IMG/VR virus record: IMGVR_UViG_3300009314_000004
Location: 1-64,000 of that record
DNA length: 64,000 bases
Reading direction: 5' to 3' (one strand)
Origin: a virus
The notes beneath the pieces are model-generated. The model worked only from the letters and a program-made list of their open reading frames with translations. It had not been told where the DNA came from and ran no database searches. The position numbers and the translations under genes are program-made. This document shows positions 1 through 7,861 of this stretch, piece after piece; positions within the stretch are counted from its first letter, which is position 1; each line of letters starts with the position of its first letter.

Positions 1-21
1 CGCCCCCCGGGTGGTCTCTTT

Positions 22-65
22 AAAAAAACGGGGGTCCGGGGGGCAGAGCCCCCAACTCAACCCCC
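22..65 (-). terminator. candidate Rho-independent terminator on the minus strand
   Basis: Read on the minus strand, a GGGGGT arm (65-60) pairs with ACCCCC (35-30) and encloses a second stem, GGGGGC/GCCCCC (53-48 with 44-39). One base later there is a run of seven T (28-22). The shape is a terminator, but no minus-strand gene lies to its right until 21250, so it may end an antisense transcript or be one side of a bidirectional structure. Confidence 0.4.
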
Positions 66-68
66 TCT

Positions 69-101
69 GGGGGCTCTTCTAGGGATACTAGAAGAGCCCC
101 C
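69..101. repeat. perfect 14-bp inverted repeat with a 5-nt loop
   Basis: Positions 69-82 (GGGGGCTCTTCTAG) pair perfectly with 88-101 around the loop GGATA (83-87). A G/T-rich stretch follows rather than a clean T run, so on the plus strand it could be a weak terminator, an RNA-stability hairpin or a protein site. It lies about 100 nt upstream of the early promoter. Confidence 0.6.
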
Positions 102-197
102 GTTGGGGTTTAGTTGTAGTTGTTGTTATGTATATTGCGCAGGCGCGGGCGCGGGTGCACGTGCGTACGATACCCTCGTCGAGAGAGTCAGCGAAGC

Positions 198-226
198 TTG
201 ATGGTTTCCCACAAGTCTGGTAGAAT
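198..226 (+). promoter_or_regulatory. sigma-70-like promoter for the early operon
   Basis: TTGATG (198-203), a 17-nt spacer and TAGAAT (221-226) closely match bacterial sigma-70 -35 and -10 boxes. The site lies just upstream of the ribosome binding site of the first gene of a continuous rightward operon, so it probably drives the replication block with host RNA polymerase. Confidence 0.5.
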
Positions 227-258
227 AACCCCTCGAATCAAGGGGGAGGCATGCCAAG

Positions 259-516
259 ATGATCAAGGAAATAATCGAGCCGGTCGTAAAGGCCCTCGTT
301 GACCACCCGGAAGAGGTAGATATAGTAGAACATACCATTCTCGAAGGAAAGAAGGTGTCAGTAGTGGTAACGGTGCACCCGGAAGACCTCGGCAAGGTCG
401 TAGGGCGCAGAGGGGGTAATGCCAACGCCCTCCGTGTCTTGCTGTCTTCCCTGGCGGGGAAACACGCGTGCACATACACCCTCGACTTTGGGGGGAAGCA
501 TGGAGGTGACGCATGA
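259..516 (+). CDS. KhpA-like KH-domain RNA-binding protein (85 aa)
   Basis: An 85-residue single KH-domain protein close to the usual KhpA length (about 75-85 aa). The N-terminus (MIKEIIEPVVKALVDHPEEV) follows the KhpA family pattern, and residues about 48-58 carry the GxxG loop in VVGRRGGNANAL, which contacts single-stranded RNA. In bacteria KhpA, often paired with KhpB, is an RNA chaperone; a phage copy at the head of the early operon could modulate host or phage transcripts, which is inference. The start is supported by GGGGGAGG nine bases upstream. The stop overlaps the next start by ATGA. Confidence 0.85.
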   Translation: MIKEIIEPVVKALVDHPEEVDIVEHTILEGKKVSVVVTVHPEDLGKVVGRRGGNANALRVLLSSLAGKHACTYTLDFGGKHGGDA

Positions 517-1169
517 ACTTGGCAGCAATCGTCTTGCTTGTGCACACCCTTGGGTTCAATCCGGAACTGCGGGAAGTGGATGATGTGCAGAGCCACTTCG
601 GCATCACCGACCAGGGCGTCTATTCCTGCCTGGCGTTGACCTTGCTCACGGACATGAATTTCGACGTCTGTGCCCGGGTCGTCAAACAGGAGAGCTACGG
701 CGGTGTCCGGGGGGCTATGAGGCTGTGCCACAAGTGGGTCAAAAGCAATGGTGAATGGAAGTGCGTGGGGGGCTACACCAAGGTGATGAACGGATGGGAC
801 CTACCCAACCGGGTCATCCGGAAGAAGGCGGCAGAAGTCAGCGAATGGCAGCTGCGGCACTCCCCCTCCTGGAGTTGGATTCGGGCGCACAACAAGGAAC
901 ACGGGACTGAGTACACAGTGCTGGATATGCGGCACTTCGAGCGGTCCCTGGACGTGATGATGACAGCGTACGACCAGTTGAAGAAACGGGTGGATAGAAA
1001 TGGACCCCGTTGCCTGGCCACCGATGAGAACAACCGGTGTACCAGAAGGTGCCGGGTCATCCCCGGCTCGGAAGAAATGGTGTGGCTCCAGTACTGGAAC
1101 GGTTGTGGGAGCTACCGCCGGCACGCCAAAGCAGTCCTCAGCTACCGGGAACAGGTAGCGGCACAATAG
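513..1169 (+). CDS. hypothetical protein (218 aa)
   Basis: Not recognised. Translation is coupled to the KH gene (ATGA overlap) with GGAGG six bases before the ATG. It is soluble, with tryptophans and scattered cysteines (seven, including a CTRRC pair near residue 180) but no clear zinc ribbon or catalytic signature. The first 15 residues are hydrophobic but lack the charge pattern of a signal peptide. Its place between a KH protein and a helicase suggests an early function; no specific role can be assigned. Confidence 0.75.
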   Translation: MNLAAIVLLVHTLGFNPELREVDDVQSHFGITDQGVYSCLALTLLTDMNFDVCARVVKQESYGGVRGAMRLCHKWVKSNGEWKCVGGYTKVMNGWDLPNRVIRKKAAEVSEWQLRHSPSWSWIRAHNKEHGTEYTVLDMRHFERSLDVMMTAYDQLKKRVDRNGPRCLATDENNRCTRRCRVIPGSEEMVWLQYWNGCGSYRRHAKAVLSYREQVAAQ

Positions 1170-3935
1170 ATGAACATCATAGACCTACGGGAGATGCCCT
1201 CGTTCAAGTCAGGCCTGCTCTTCCTGCGGAAGGCAGAGGTCGACCTTGCCGAAGTCCGGGAGCGGTTGACCTTCCACAACACCGACTTGGACGGTATCGA
1301 GCATGCCCGTATCGGCTATCACGAATCGGACACCCACATAGCAATCCCCCGGGAGTTCCCCATGGACGTGGAGGTCCTGGACTTGACCCCTCCCGGTCGG
1401 GACTTTTCCCGCATGGAGGATCGAGTAACCTCCTTCCTGGATGCCGAACAGGAGAAGGCCTGGGAGGCATTGAGGCACGCCGACGGCGGCCTTTTTTCCA
1501 TTCCGGGGGGTCGCGGGAAGTGCGTAGGGTTGGGAACTTGGTTGTACACTGACCAAGGAATTTTCAGGGCCGAGGACGCCCACTTAGCAATAACAAGTGG
1601 GGAGGCTTTATTCCTAGATTCCCGTAATGGCCCACAACAAGCAACTAGGGCGTACCGCTTCCCAGTCTCTGTCTGCCGTTCTATAGAGACGCAATTAGGA
1701 TATCAGGAAGCAGGCACATTGGAGCACCCACTTGTTACATTAGACCCGGATACAGCTACCCTGAATTGGACCATGGTGGGGGAGTTGAAGGAGGGGGACT
1801 ACGTCGCTTTGGCTACTTCCATGTCTTGGGGAGCGGCTAAGGCGAAGAAGTTCAAGTATGCCCGGAAGGACCCCGACTACTCGTCAACGGACATTAACCT
1901 AACCGGGCAGCTATCCCGGACAGACGCTATTGTTCTGGGGCTCCTTGTTGGAGACGGGGGGCTTACCGTTAGGAATCGGACAAGGATATCAACTGTCGAC
2001 CCTGACGTGTTGCGAGTCATGCGGGCTCACGCTAAGGCAGCAGGAGTGAAGTTGCGTAAAGGCACCGGGTCCAACTGCGACTACGAAATATGTTCCTGCC
2101 AGTACAAGGCGTGGCTGGAACACCATGGACTTCTCTCGGTTAAGTCGGAGAACAAAACGATACCTGTGGCGGTTCTGCGGCAAGGGAGCGACGTACTACG
2201 TTGGTTCCTCCAAGGGTACTTTACCGCAGATGGGGGGGTAATCCCCAAAGACGGCGTAACCTCGTCGTCTGCTAGCGAACGGCTTTCTAGGGAGATTCAG
2301 CAAGCTCTCCTTGCATTGGGCATACTGGCCAAAGTGCGGAAAAAGAAAACAACCCACTTAGATGCCTGGGAGGTAGGAATCCGTGGAGGCGACGTTATCA
2401 AGTTCGCCGAGAAAATTGGGTTTTGCTCTGGGAGCAAAGGTGCCTCCCTGGCGACTTTGCGTAGACACCTGGAAAGGAGGCCCCGAAACTCAAATATTGA
2501 TGTCGTCCCAGTCAGTAGGCTGGTGTACGAGTGCGCCAAAGAGTACGGGCAAGAGGTGTACGCTGCGTACAAGGATGCCCGAACCGTCGGCATCAGCCGC
2601 CCTCGTTTGCGTGAGTTCCTACGCATTGTACGAGACAAAGAAGGGAAAAAGGGTAACCACATCCGAAGGGTTCTGGAAAGCCTCTTGAGGGAAATAGACC
2701 GCTACGGTCTCCGCTTCCTGAAAGTAACCAAGCTCCAGAATACCGTTGAGGACGTAGTGGACTTCACCGTACCCAACGGGCACGAGTATTACGGTAATGG
2801 CTTCATCAACCATAACACTGTCCTGGCCGTCAAGAAGATCGTGCAGCGGGGCAAGGCGACCATCGTCATCCTCCCCACGCTGTCCATCATCAGCGGCTGG
2901 AAGCGGGAGCTGGCGGACAAGGCCGGAATTGCTGAGGAGGACATCGGCGTCTTCAATGGGGCCAAGTACTCCGAGCTGGAGAAGCCCATTGTCATCGCCT
3001 CGCTGCGATCGCTGGCCTTGAAGGCTGGGATCTACCCGGTCGAGTTACGGGACAAGTTCGGAACAGTGGTGTTTGACGAAGTCCATAATCTTGGGTCCCC
3101 TACCGGGCTGAAAGTCGCCTCCATGTTCCGGGGAGCCAGGTTCGGTTTCACGGCTACCCCCGAAAGGGCGGACGGCACCCTACCGCTGTACCTCTACCAC
3201 CTGGGGCCGGTGATATACCGGTCGACCTACCACTCGATGAAGCCCCTGGTGGCCTTCGTTGAAGTTCCCATCAAGACTACAGAGCACGACAAAGATGTGA
3301 TAGATCGCGGAGGGAAGTTCAACTTTCCTCTGTTTTGGAAAAAAATCGCCAAAGAGCGAGGGTTCAACCGCCGCATCTTTGCGGACGTCAGGGGGTTTGT
3401 CGAACAAGGGAGAATACCTATGGTATTCACCCATGTTCGAAAACACGCCCATTGGCTGCATGACTTGTTCGAGGAGAAGCTCCAACCTACTGGAATCATT
3501 ACCGGGAAGGTGAAATGGGAGAAGCGGGAAAAAGAGCTCTTGACAAACGATTTGATTGTCGGAACAATGGGAGCTGCGAGAGAGGGTCTGAATCGGCTGG
3601 ACCTCGATTTAGTCCTCATCACAATGCCCGTCGGGAAGGATTCGGAAGGGCGGTTTTTGCAAGCCATCTGGCGGTCCTTACGGGATGTTGAGAGTAAGAA
3701 CCAGCCCTGGGTGATCGTTTACGTGCCCAAGGCTAAGCCGTGCTATGCCATGGCTCAAATGATGAGGAAGTATGCCCAAAACATCGGCTACCGCATTGGG
3801 ACGTTTGAAAACGGAGTGGTCAGCGTGCACGAAGTGTCGACTGCACGAGGACAGGAACCACACCGTGTTCGGGGCGGGCAGCCTATCCCCAAAGGTAGTA
3901 TTCATCGGGGAGGCCCCGGGGGAAGTAGAGGATGA
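1170..3935 (+). CDS. SF2 DNA helicase (UvsW/RadD-like) interrupted by an intein
   Basis: A 921-aa precursor. Extein residues 1-117 and 550-921 form a 489-aa superfamily 2 helicase. Joining them restores the P-loop GGRGKT. After it come a DEVH box (VVFDEVHNLG), an FTATPERADG motif III region, and a helicase C-terminal domain with VFTHVRKHAHWLHDLF and GTMGAAREGLN. Phage relatives such as T4 UvsW remodel branched DNA in replication and repair, likely the role here. Residues 118-549 are the intein. ATG directly follows the previous TAG; the ribosome binding site is weak, so translation may be coupled. The last 54 codons overlap the glycosylase gene and read like out-of-frame sequence; either the tail is real or a stop was lost. 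Confidence 0.88.
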   Translation: MNIIDLREMPSFKSGLLFLRKAEVDLAEVRERLTFHNTDLDGIEHARIGYHESDTHIAIPREFPMDVEVLDLTPPGRDFSRMEDRVTSFLDAEQEKAWEALRHADGGLFSIPGGRGKCVGLGTWLYTDQGIFRAEDAHLAITSGEALFLDSRNGPQQATRAYRFPVSVCRSIETQLGYQEAGTLEHPLVTLDPDTATLNWTMVGELKEGDYVALATSMSWGAAKAKKFKYARKDPDYSSTDINLTGQLSRTDAIVLGLLVGDGGLTVRNRTRISTVDPDVLRVMRAHAKAAGVKLRKGTGSNCDYEICSCQYKAWLEHHGLLSVKSENKTIPVAVLRQGSDVLRWFLQGYFTADGGVIPKDGVTSSSASERLSREIQQALLALGILAKVRKKKTTHLDAWEVGIRGGDVIKFAEKIGFCSGSKGASLATLRRHLERRPRNSNIDVVPVSRLVYECAKEYGQEVYAAYKDARTVGISRPRLREFLRIVRDKEGKKGNHIRRVLESLLREIDRYGLRFLKVTKLQNTVEDVVDFTVPNGHEYYGNGFINHNTVLAVKKIVQRGKATIVILPTLSIISGWKRELADKAGIAEEDIGVFNGAKYSELEKPIVIASLRSLALKAGIYPVELRDKFGTVVFDEVHNLGSPTGLKVASMFRGARFGFTATPERADGTLPLYLYHLGPVIYRSTYHSMKPLVAFVEVPIKTTEHDKDVIDRGGKFNFPLFWKKIAKERGFNRRIFADVRGFVEQGRIPMVFTHVRKHAHWLHDLFEEKLQPTGIITGKVKWEKREKELLTNDLIVGTMGAAREGLNRLDLDLVLITMPVGKDSEGRFLQAIWRSLRDVESKNQPWVIVYVPKAKPCYAMAQMMRKYAQNIGYRIGTFENGVVSVHEVSTARGQEPHRVRGGQPIPKGSIHRGGPGGSRG
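1521..2816 (+). mobile_element. intein with LAGLIDADG homing endonuclease, in the helicase Walker A motif
   Basis: The 432-residue insertion starts at Cys118 (nt 1521) and ends at Asn549 (nt 2814-2816), followed by Thr as the +1 extein residue. Splicing motifs are visible: block A from CVGLGTWLY, block B around GTLEHPLVTLD, and blocks F/G ending FINHN. Two endonuclease motifs, LGLLVGDGGL and FLQGYFTADGGV, form the LAGLIDADG pair with both acidic residues present, so the element may still be mobile. Insertion between the Lys and Thr of the P-loop makes helicase activity depend on splicing. Base composition looks somewhat less GC-rich than the flanks, consistent with separate ancestry. Confidence 0.92.
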
Positions 3936-4383
3936 TACCGGGAGGCCCTTCGTGGGGAAGTCCGGTCAGCGCCTTAAAGCAGCCCTCAAACAGGTAGGGT
4001 TCGACCCCAAGGACGCTTACTTGACCAACGTGGTCATGTGCCGCCCCTTGGACAACCGAGACCCCCGCAAAGACGAGTACGGGGTGTGCGCGCCCCGTTT
4101 GATGGAGCAACTGCGCCTACTGGACCCGTTCATGATTGTCGGCCTCGGCCGGATCAGCGGGCAGGCGCTGCTGCACACGACGCAAGGAATCACTGATTTA
4201 CGGGGGCGGATGTTCCGCCTGCCGATGGAACTGGGCGAGCTCACGTGGACTCTTCCAGTGTACATGGTCCATCACCCCGCCTTCATCGACCGGAAGCCGG
4301 AAAAGACGAGGGAATGGGAGGAGGACTTAGCTGGGGTACTCCGTATCTTGAGTACCCTGAAAGGAGTGTTGAAATGTCGATGA
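3772..4383 (+). CDS. family 4 [4Fe-4S] uracil-DNA glycosylase
   Basis: A 203-residue protein that removes uracil from DNA. Four cysteines suited to an Fe-S cluster are present (C19, C22, C90, C106). The active-site motif GEAPGEVEDD (46-55) is followed by GRPFVGKSGQRL, and a late HHPAF motif is present. Length is normal for family 4. The CTKC pair falls inside the overlap with the helicase ORF, so this frame is truly coding there. An in-frame TGA at 3763-3765 rules out a longer start, and GAGGA precedes the ATG closely. In a phage it could repair deaminated cytosines or keep uracil out of the genome. Confidence 0.92.
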   Translation: MPKTSATALGRLKTEWSACTKCRLHEDRNHTVFGAGSLSPKVVFIGEAPGEVEDDTGRPFVGKSGQRLKAALKQVGFDPKDAYLTNVVMCRPLDNRDPRKDEYGVCAPRLMEQLRLLDPFMIVGLGRISGQALLHTTQGITDLRGRMFRLPMELGELTWTLPVYMVHHPAFIDRKPEKTREWEEDLAGVLRILSTLKGVLKCR

Positions 4384-4823
4384 AGCAAACATTGGAGCAG
4401 GCCGCCCGCATTGTCGAGGAGTTGACGCGATTGCGGACAGCCAAGGCGGCATTTGTAGATGGCCACCGCAAAATCTTCGCCGAGCTGGAAAGCTTGGAGC
4501 AGGCAGAGAAAAAACTGATGATCCACCTTGTCGAGTTGGCAGGGGGGGCCAAGTTCCCGGACGGGGTCAACCTCATCCCTATCTGCTGCGACTTCTCGTT
4601 CACCAGGCGAGCCAACCCGTTGTACGCCCGGCCAGGCATCTTCAAATGGTGGAAGCAAATGCTCGAAGCAGGGATAATCAAGCCCCCCTCCGTATCCGGC
4701 GTGGAGAAGCTGCTGCGCAAGGGCAAGGATGCTGGCGGGCTGCCCTCGACGGCGAGGCGGTTCTTGCCTGGCGAAGACGGAAAGACGTACAAGTCCGGAG
4801 TTGGTAAGCCCAAGGGGTGGTAG
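4374..4823 (+). CDS. hypothetical protein (149 aa)
   Basis: Not recognised. The start at 4374 is chosen because AGGAG lies seven bases upstream (4362-4366); a second ATG is at 4380. It overlaps the end of the glycosylase gene by 10 nt. Residues about 5-55 are predicted helical with heptad-like leucines (EQAARIVEELTRLRTAKAAF onwards), so a coiled coil is likely. The C-terminal half is basic and Gly/Pro-rich. Such a small helical protein between a repair enzyme and helicase genes could be a binding partner or loader, but nothing proves it. Confidence 0.75.
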   Translation: MSMKQTLEQAARIVEELTRLRTAKAAFVDGHRKIFAELESLEQAEKKLMIHLVELAGGAKFPDGVNLIPICCDFSFTRRANPLYARPGIFKWWKQMLEAGIIKPPSVSGVEKLLRKGKDAGGLPSTARRFLPGEDGKTYKSGVGKPKGW

Positions 4824-4824
4824 T

Positions 4825-5532
4825 GTGCGAACGTGTAGCTGGGAAGGACTCATTGCTGCGTGCCGGGAACAGTTCGGGGGGCCAACTAAGGCCCGTTTTG
4901 AACGCACCGGGAAGCAGGTGAAGGTGACCGGCGCAACCCGTCCCAGCTACCGCCCTCCCACGAAGTGGGTGGGTGTCCCTCATTACCCGGTTGGTCACCA
5001 CGCCCTTGTGGGCAACCTTACTGAGGTAGCAATTGCCCTGGAGGGGCTGTGCCACATGCCGCAGGTGTACGTTGTGTTCAAGGGGCTCCCCCTTGCCCTG
5101 GTCTGTATGATGATTGGGGCCGACTACTGTAGCGGCGTGTACCTCCGGGCGGCTGATAACCTGCCTTTGTTTCTCGGGCATATCTTCCGCACCAAGGGCG
5201 TGTGGCACACGATGCCCCCCTTCCCTGTTACCCTGCGGCAGCTGAAGGACGAATACCCCATTATGGAACGGCCCCACTTGGAGTGGAAATGGGCCGTAGA
5301 GAAATTGCAGGCAGACCTGGCGGACAAATTGATGACTACCAGGACCCCTTATTTCTACCCTATCGACGAACTCCGGCGACGGGAACGGTCGGCGATGGCT
5401 TTGCAAGGCCTGCGCCTCGTCCAGGCCCGCTGCCTCGTCGGCACCCCCGGCCAGCACCTGAGTGAGTTGTCCAAGCTTACTCAGCTGACACAGGAGGAGC
5501 AATGGGCGCTAGCATTGAACTCCAGGCCGTAA
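4825..5532 (+). CDS. hypothetical protein upstream of the replicative helicase (235 aa)
   Basis: Not recognised. The GTG at 4825 is preferred because AAGGGGTGG lies just upstream and it directly follows the previous stop; the frame is open further upstream to 4729 but there overlaps coding sequence. The protein begins MRTCSWEGLIAACREQF and has a hydrophobic central stretch (MPQVYVVFKGLPLALVCMMIG) that is probably buried core rather than a membrane segment. The C-terminal third is helical and basic. It overlaps the DnaB-like gene by 31 nt. By position a helicase loader or accessory factor is possible; no loader motif is visible. Confidence 0.7.
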   Translation: MRTCSWEGLIAACREQFGGPTKARFERTGKQVKVTGATRPSYRPPTKWVGVPHYPVGHHALVGNLTEVAIALEGLCHMPQVYVVFKGLPLALVCMMIGADYCSGVYLRAADNLPLFLGHIFRTKGVWHTMPPFPVTLRQLKDEYPIMERPHLEWKWAVEKLQADLADKLMTTRTPYFYPIDELRRRERSAMALQGLRLVQARCLVGTPGQHLSELSKLTQLTQEEQWALALNSRP

Positions 5533-6767
5533 GAGCCCTGGTAAACGAAGGTTTCGGGGAGGGAGTAAAGGTAGGGCTGCGCCGAGACTTACTGGTCACA
5601 GTGGATGCCCTGGTCCTGTATGACTACCTGTTCAGTTGGTACCATGACAAGGACCGGTGGGGAACCACACCTACGGAAGATGTCCTGTTGGCCCGCTTTG
5701 CAGAAGTAGACTTGCCCAAGAGAACCACTTACACCCTCAACGTCCTGGTGTCCATGCTGGTCGAAGAGAAAATGCGCCGCCACATGGCGGTCCACCTCCC
5801 CGGCATCGAAAACATGTCCCAAGTAAATCCGAGCCAAGCATTGGAAATGATGCAGGAGCTCTGCTCCGACCTGGCGCCGGTGGTGGGCGCCACCTCACTC
5901 GATTTAGCGACCTCTGCTTACGACCATATCATTAAGGAGATGGAGCTGATTGGCACCAATGATGGAATCATCGGCATCCCTTGGCCCTGGAGCCCGATCA
6001 ACGAGGGGACGGGCGGCGCCTGCCCTGGGAAGTTCACGTTGGTTTCCGCCCCGCCAAAAACCGGAAAGACCATGTTCTGCTTGGAGGCTTGTGCTCACTT
6101 CTTCGGCTACCATCACGCCCGCGTGGCGGTAATTGTCGGTAAGGAGATGCAAGGGCCGGAAGTACTCACCATTCTGGCGTGCCAGTTGGCGCGCATTTCG
6201 TTGGAGAAGTACTGGCGGGGGCAGCTGCTCGACGACGAAAAAGCCCGGTTCTTGGACTTCTTGCAGAAACTACGCAGTGAAACCAATATGTCCGGGATGC
6301 GCTCCAAGCTCAGAATCTACGAGGACAACGGAGAAGGGTTGGCGGCGGTGCGGGAGGCAATCAACTCGTTTGGCCCGGACGTACTGTACTACGACGCCCT
6401 CTACGCCGCAGCGGACGACTTGGACTGGCGTAAACAGTCGAACCTCATCACTGAAGCGTGTGGGATTTCCAACCGCACCAAGGTTCACTTCCTGGCTTCG
6501 TGGCAGTCCCATATTCGGGAGGCCAAGACCAGCGGCATTGAGGACCAGTCCGATTACGCCTATTCACAAAACGTATACGCCAAACCTGACCTATCCATAA
6601 AATTGCGCCGGCCGGCCCGGGCTAGCTATATGTGGGTAGGCTTCCCGGCAGAGCGGAAGCTGCCAATCAAACCGTTCAAGATAAACTACTCCCCCGGCGA
6701 TGACATGGCGATGGCCGCCAATCAACAACAGGAGAAGGAGGAACGGGAGGATACGCCACTATGGTAG
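5502..6767 (+). CDS. DnaB-like replicative DNA helicase
   Basis: A 421-residue RecA-fold hexameric helicase of DnaB type that would unwind DNA at the fork. The N-terminal 130 residues form a helical region in place of the DnaB N-domain. The Walker A motif APPKTGKT is at 183-190. A Walker-B-like strand, DVLYYDALYAA, lies near residue 290, and SWQSHIRE further on fits the region after sensor Q/H. The length is near the low end for DnaB proteins (about 450). AGGAGG four bases before ATG supports the start. The primase gene follows with a 7-nt overlap, as expected for a helicase-primase pair. Confidence 0.85.
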   Translation: MGASIELQAVRALVNEGFGEGVKVGLRRDLLVTVDALVLYDYLFSWYHDKDRWGTTPTEDVLLARFAEVDLPKRTTYTLNVLVSMLVEEKMRRHMAVHLPGIENMSQVNPSQALEMMQELCSDLAPVVGATSLDLATSAYDHIIKEMELIGTNDGIIGIPWPWSPINEGTGGACPGKFTLVSAPPKTGKTMFCLEACAHFFGYHHARVAVIVGKEMQGPEVLTILACQLARISLEKYWRGQLLDDEKARFLDFLQKLRSETNMSGMRSKLRIYEDNGEGLAAVREAINSFGPDVLYYDALYAAADDLDWRKQSNLITEACGISNRTKVHFLASWQSHIREAKTSGIEDQSDYAYSQNVYAKPDLSIKLRRPARASYMWVGFPAERKLPIKPFKINYSPGDDMAMAANQQQEKEEREDTPLW

Positions 6768-7861
6768 GCAACAAGACACCTTTGATCGACTGGGTTGAGG
6801 GAGTCCTCGGCCCCTGCCGCAGGGGCGGGTCGGAGAACGTCATGTTCAAATGCCCGTTCCACTCGGGTGGGCGCCACCGTGGGTGGTCATTTACCATGCA
6901 CATACATACGGGCCTGTGCAACTGCAAGTCCTGCAATCGGGGGTGGACGCTGTACCAGCTGTTGGCCGAGCTGGAGATGGGGGAGACGTACAGGCAAATC
7001 AAGCAGGCGGGGCTGGTGTCCGACGCCCCCCGAATTCCCAAGATTGCCAAGAAGGGGCCAAGCACGCTGCCGGAGGAGGTCCTGTTCCTCTTCCCCGAAG
7101 CGTATGGGAAGCTCCCGTTCCCTGACCGCGTCATCGACCACTTCGACGTCAGGTACGATGCTGAGCGGGACCGGGTTGTGTATCCCATCCGGGATCACCG
7201 GAGGAGGCTACGAGCCTTGCACTACCGGGACTTGAAGGCCGTAGAGGACTGGCAGACCCGGTACCGATTTTACTCCCCCGAGGAGTTCTCCAGCATGGAC
7301 GTCGTCTACGATGAAACAGGGAAGGACGAGTGTTTCATCAATGGGCACGTGGTCCTCCCTGCCGTGTGGGAGAGCGAGTACGATACCATCATCCTGACGG
7401 AGGGGCCCAAGCAGTCCATGAGGGTGTTTGAGGCAGGCTTCCCCAACGTCCTGGGAGCCATGGGGGCGATGGGGGGAGAGCAAGTCCGGGTGTTGACCAA
7501 GTACGACGCCCGGGTACTGCTGTTCATGGACAACGACGAGGAGGGCCAACGGGCCGCTTGGAGCTACCGAGGCAAGCTACGGTGGCGGGGAGTGAAGGCC
7601 CACATTGTAGACTACGGCGAAGATTGTGAAGCCACCCAACCCGACGAGCTGTCGGTGAGGGAAGTTAGGAGTATACTTGAGCACAACATAGGAGGAGCTC
7701 ATGCGGGTAGACGACAAGTTGTTGAATCAGTACAGAGGGGACAAGCGGCGCAAGAAGAGGAGTCGCCAGTTCACCAGCACGAGGACCGATCCGAAGCTGA
7801 TTCTCCAAGACGGTCAGCGGGAGGTCATCCGGGCGTTCCCCGGGACGTACGGAGAGGATGA
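6761..7861 (+). CDS. DnaG-like primase with zinc-binding and Toprim domains
   Basis: A 366-residue primase. A CHC2-type zinc motif is formed by C31-P-F-H34 and C55-x2-C58. The catalytic Toprim domain shows the TEG motif (IILTEGPKQSM) and the metal-binding DND (LLFMDNDEEGQ). It would make RNA primers with the adjacent DnaB-like helicase. The Toprim fold ends near residue 310; the last 54 codons overlap the next gene, which has the stronger ribosome binding site. This basic and acidic tail (for example QVVESVQRGQAAQEEE) looks like out-of-frame reading, so the true C-terminus is uncertain. The start has GGGAGG about ten bases upstream. Confidence 0.87.
   Translation: MVGNKTPLIDWVEGVLGPCRRGGSENVMFKCPFHSGGRHRGWSFTMHIHTGLCNCKSCNRGWTLYQLLAELEMGETYRQIKQAGLVSDAPRIPKIAKKGPSTLPEEVLFLFPEAYGKLPFPDRVIDHFDVRYDAERDRVVYPIRDHRRRLRALHYRDLKAVEDWQTRYRFYSPEEFSSMDVVYDETGKDECFINGHVVLPAVWESEYDTIILTEGPKQSMRVFEAGFPNVLGAMGAMGGEQVRVLTKYDARVLLFMDNDEEGQRAAWSYRGKLRWRGVKAHIVDYGEDCEATQPDELSVREVRSILEHNIGGAHAGRRQVVESVQRGQAAQEEESPVHQHEDRSEADSPRRSAGGHPGVPRDVRRG

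Larger units (their letters stand above)
1..258. other. left-edge intergenic region with stacked hairpins and a promoter
   Basis: No convincing gene lies between the window edge and the KH-domain gene. Positions 1-120 are very rich in G and C runs that form several hairpins (listed separately). Positions 120-258 hold a sigma-70-like promoter (198-226) and a GGGGGAGG ribosome binding site (242-249). Short open frames here read as shadows of GC-rich sequence. Confidence 0.6.

Noticed and set aside
4678-5502. 274-codon minus-strand frame
   Set aside because: Opposes coding sequence with correct ribosome binding sites on the plus strand and shows only shadow-type composition.
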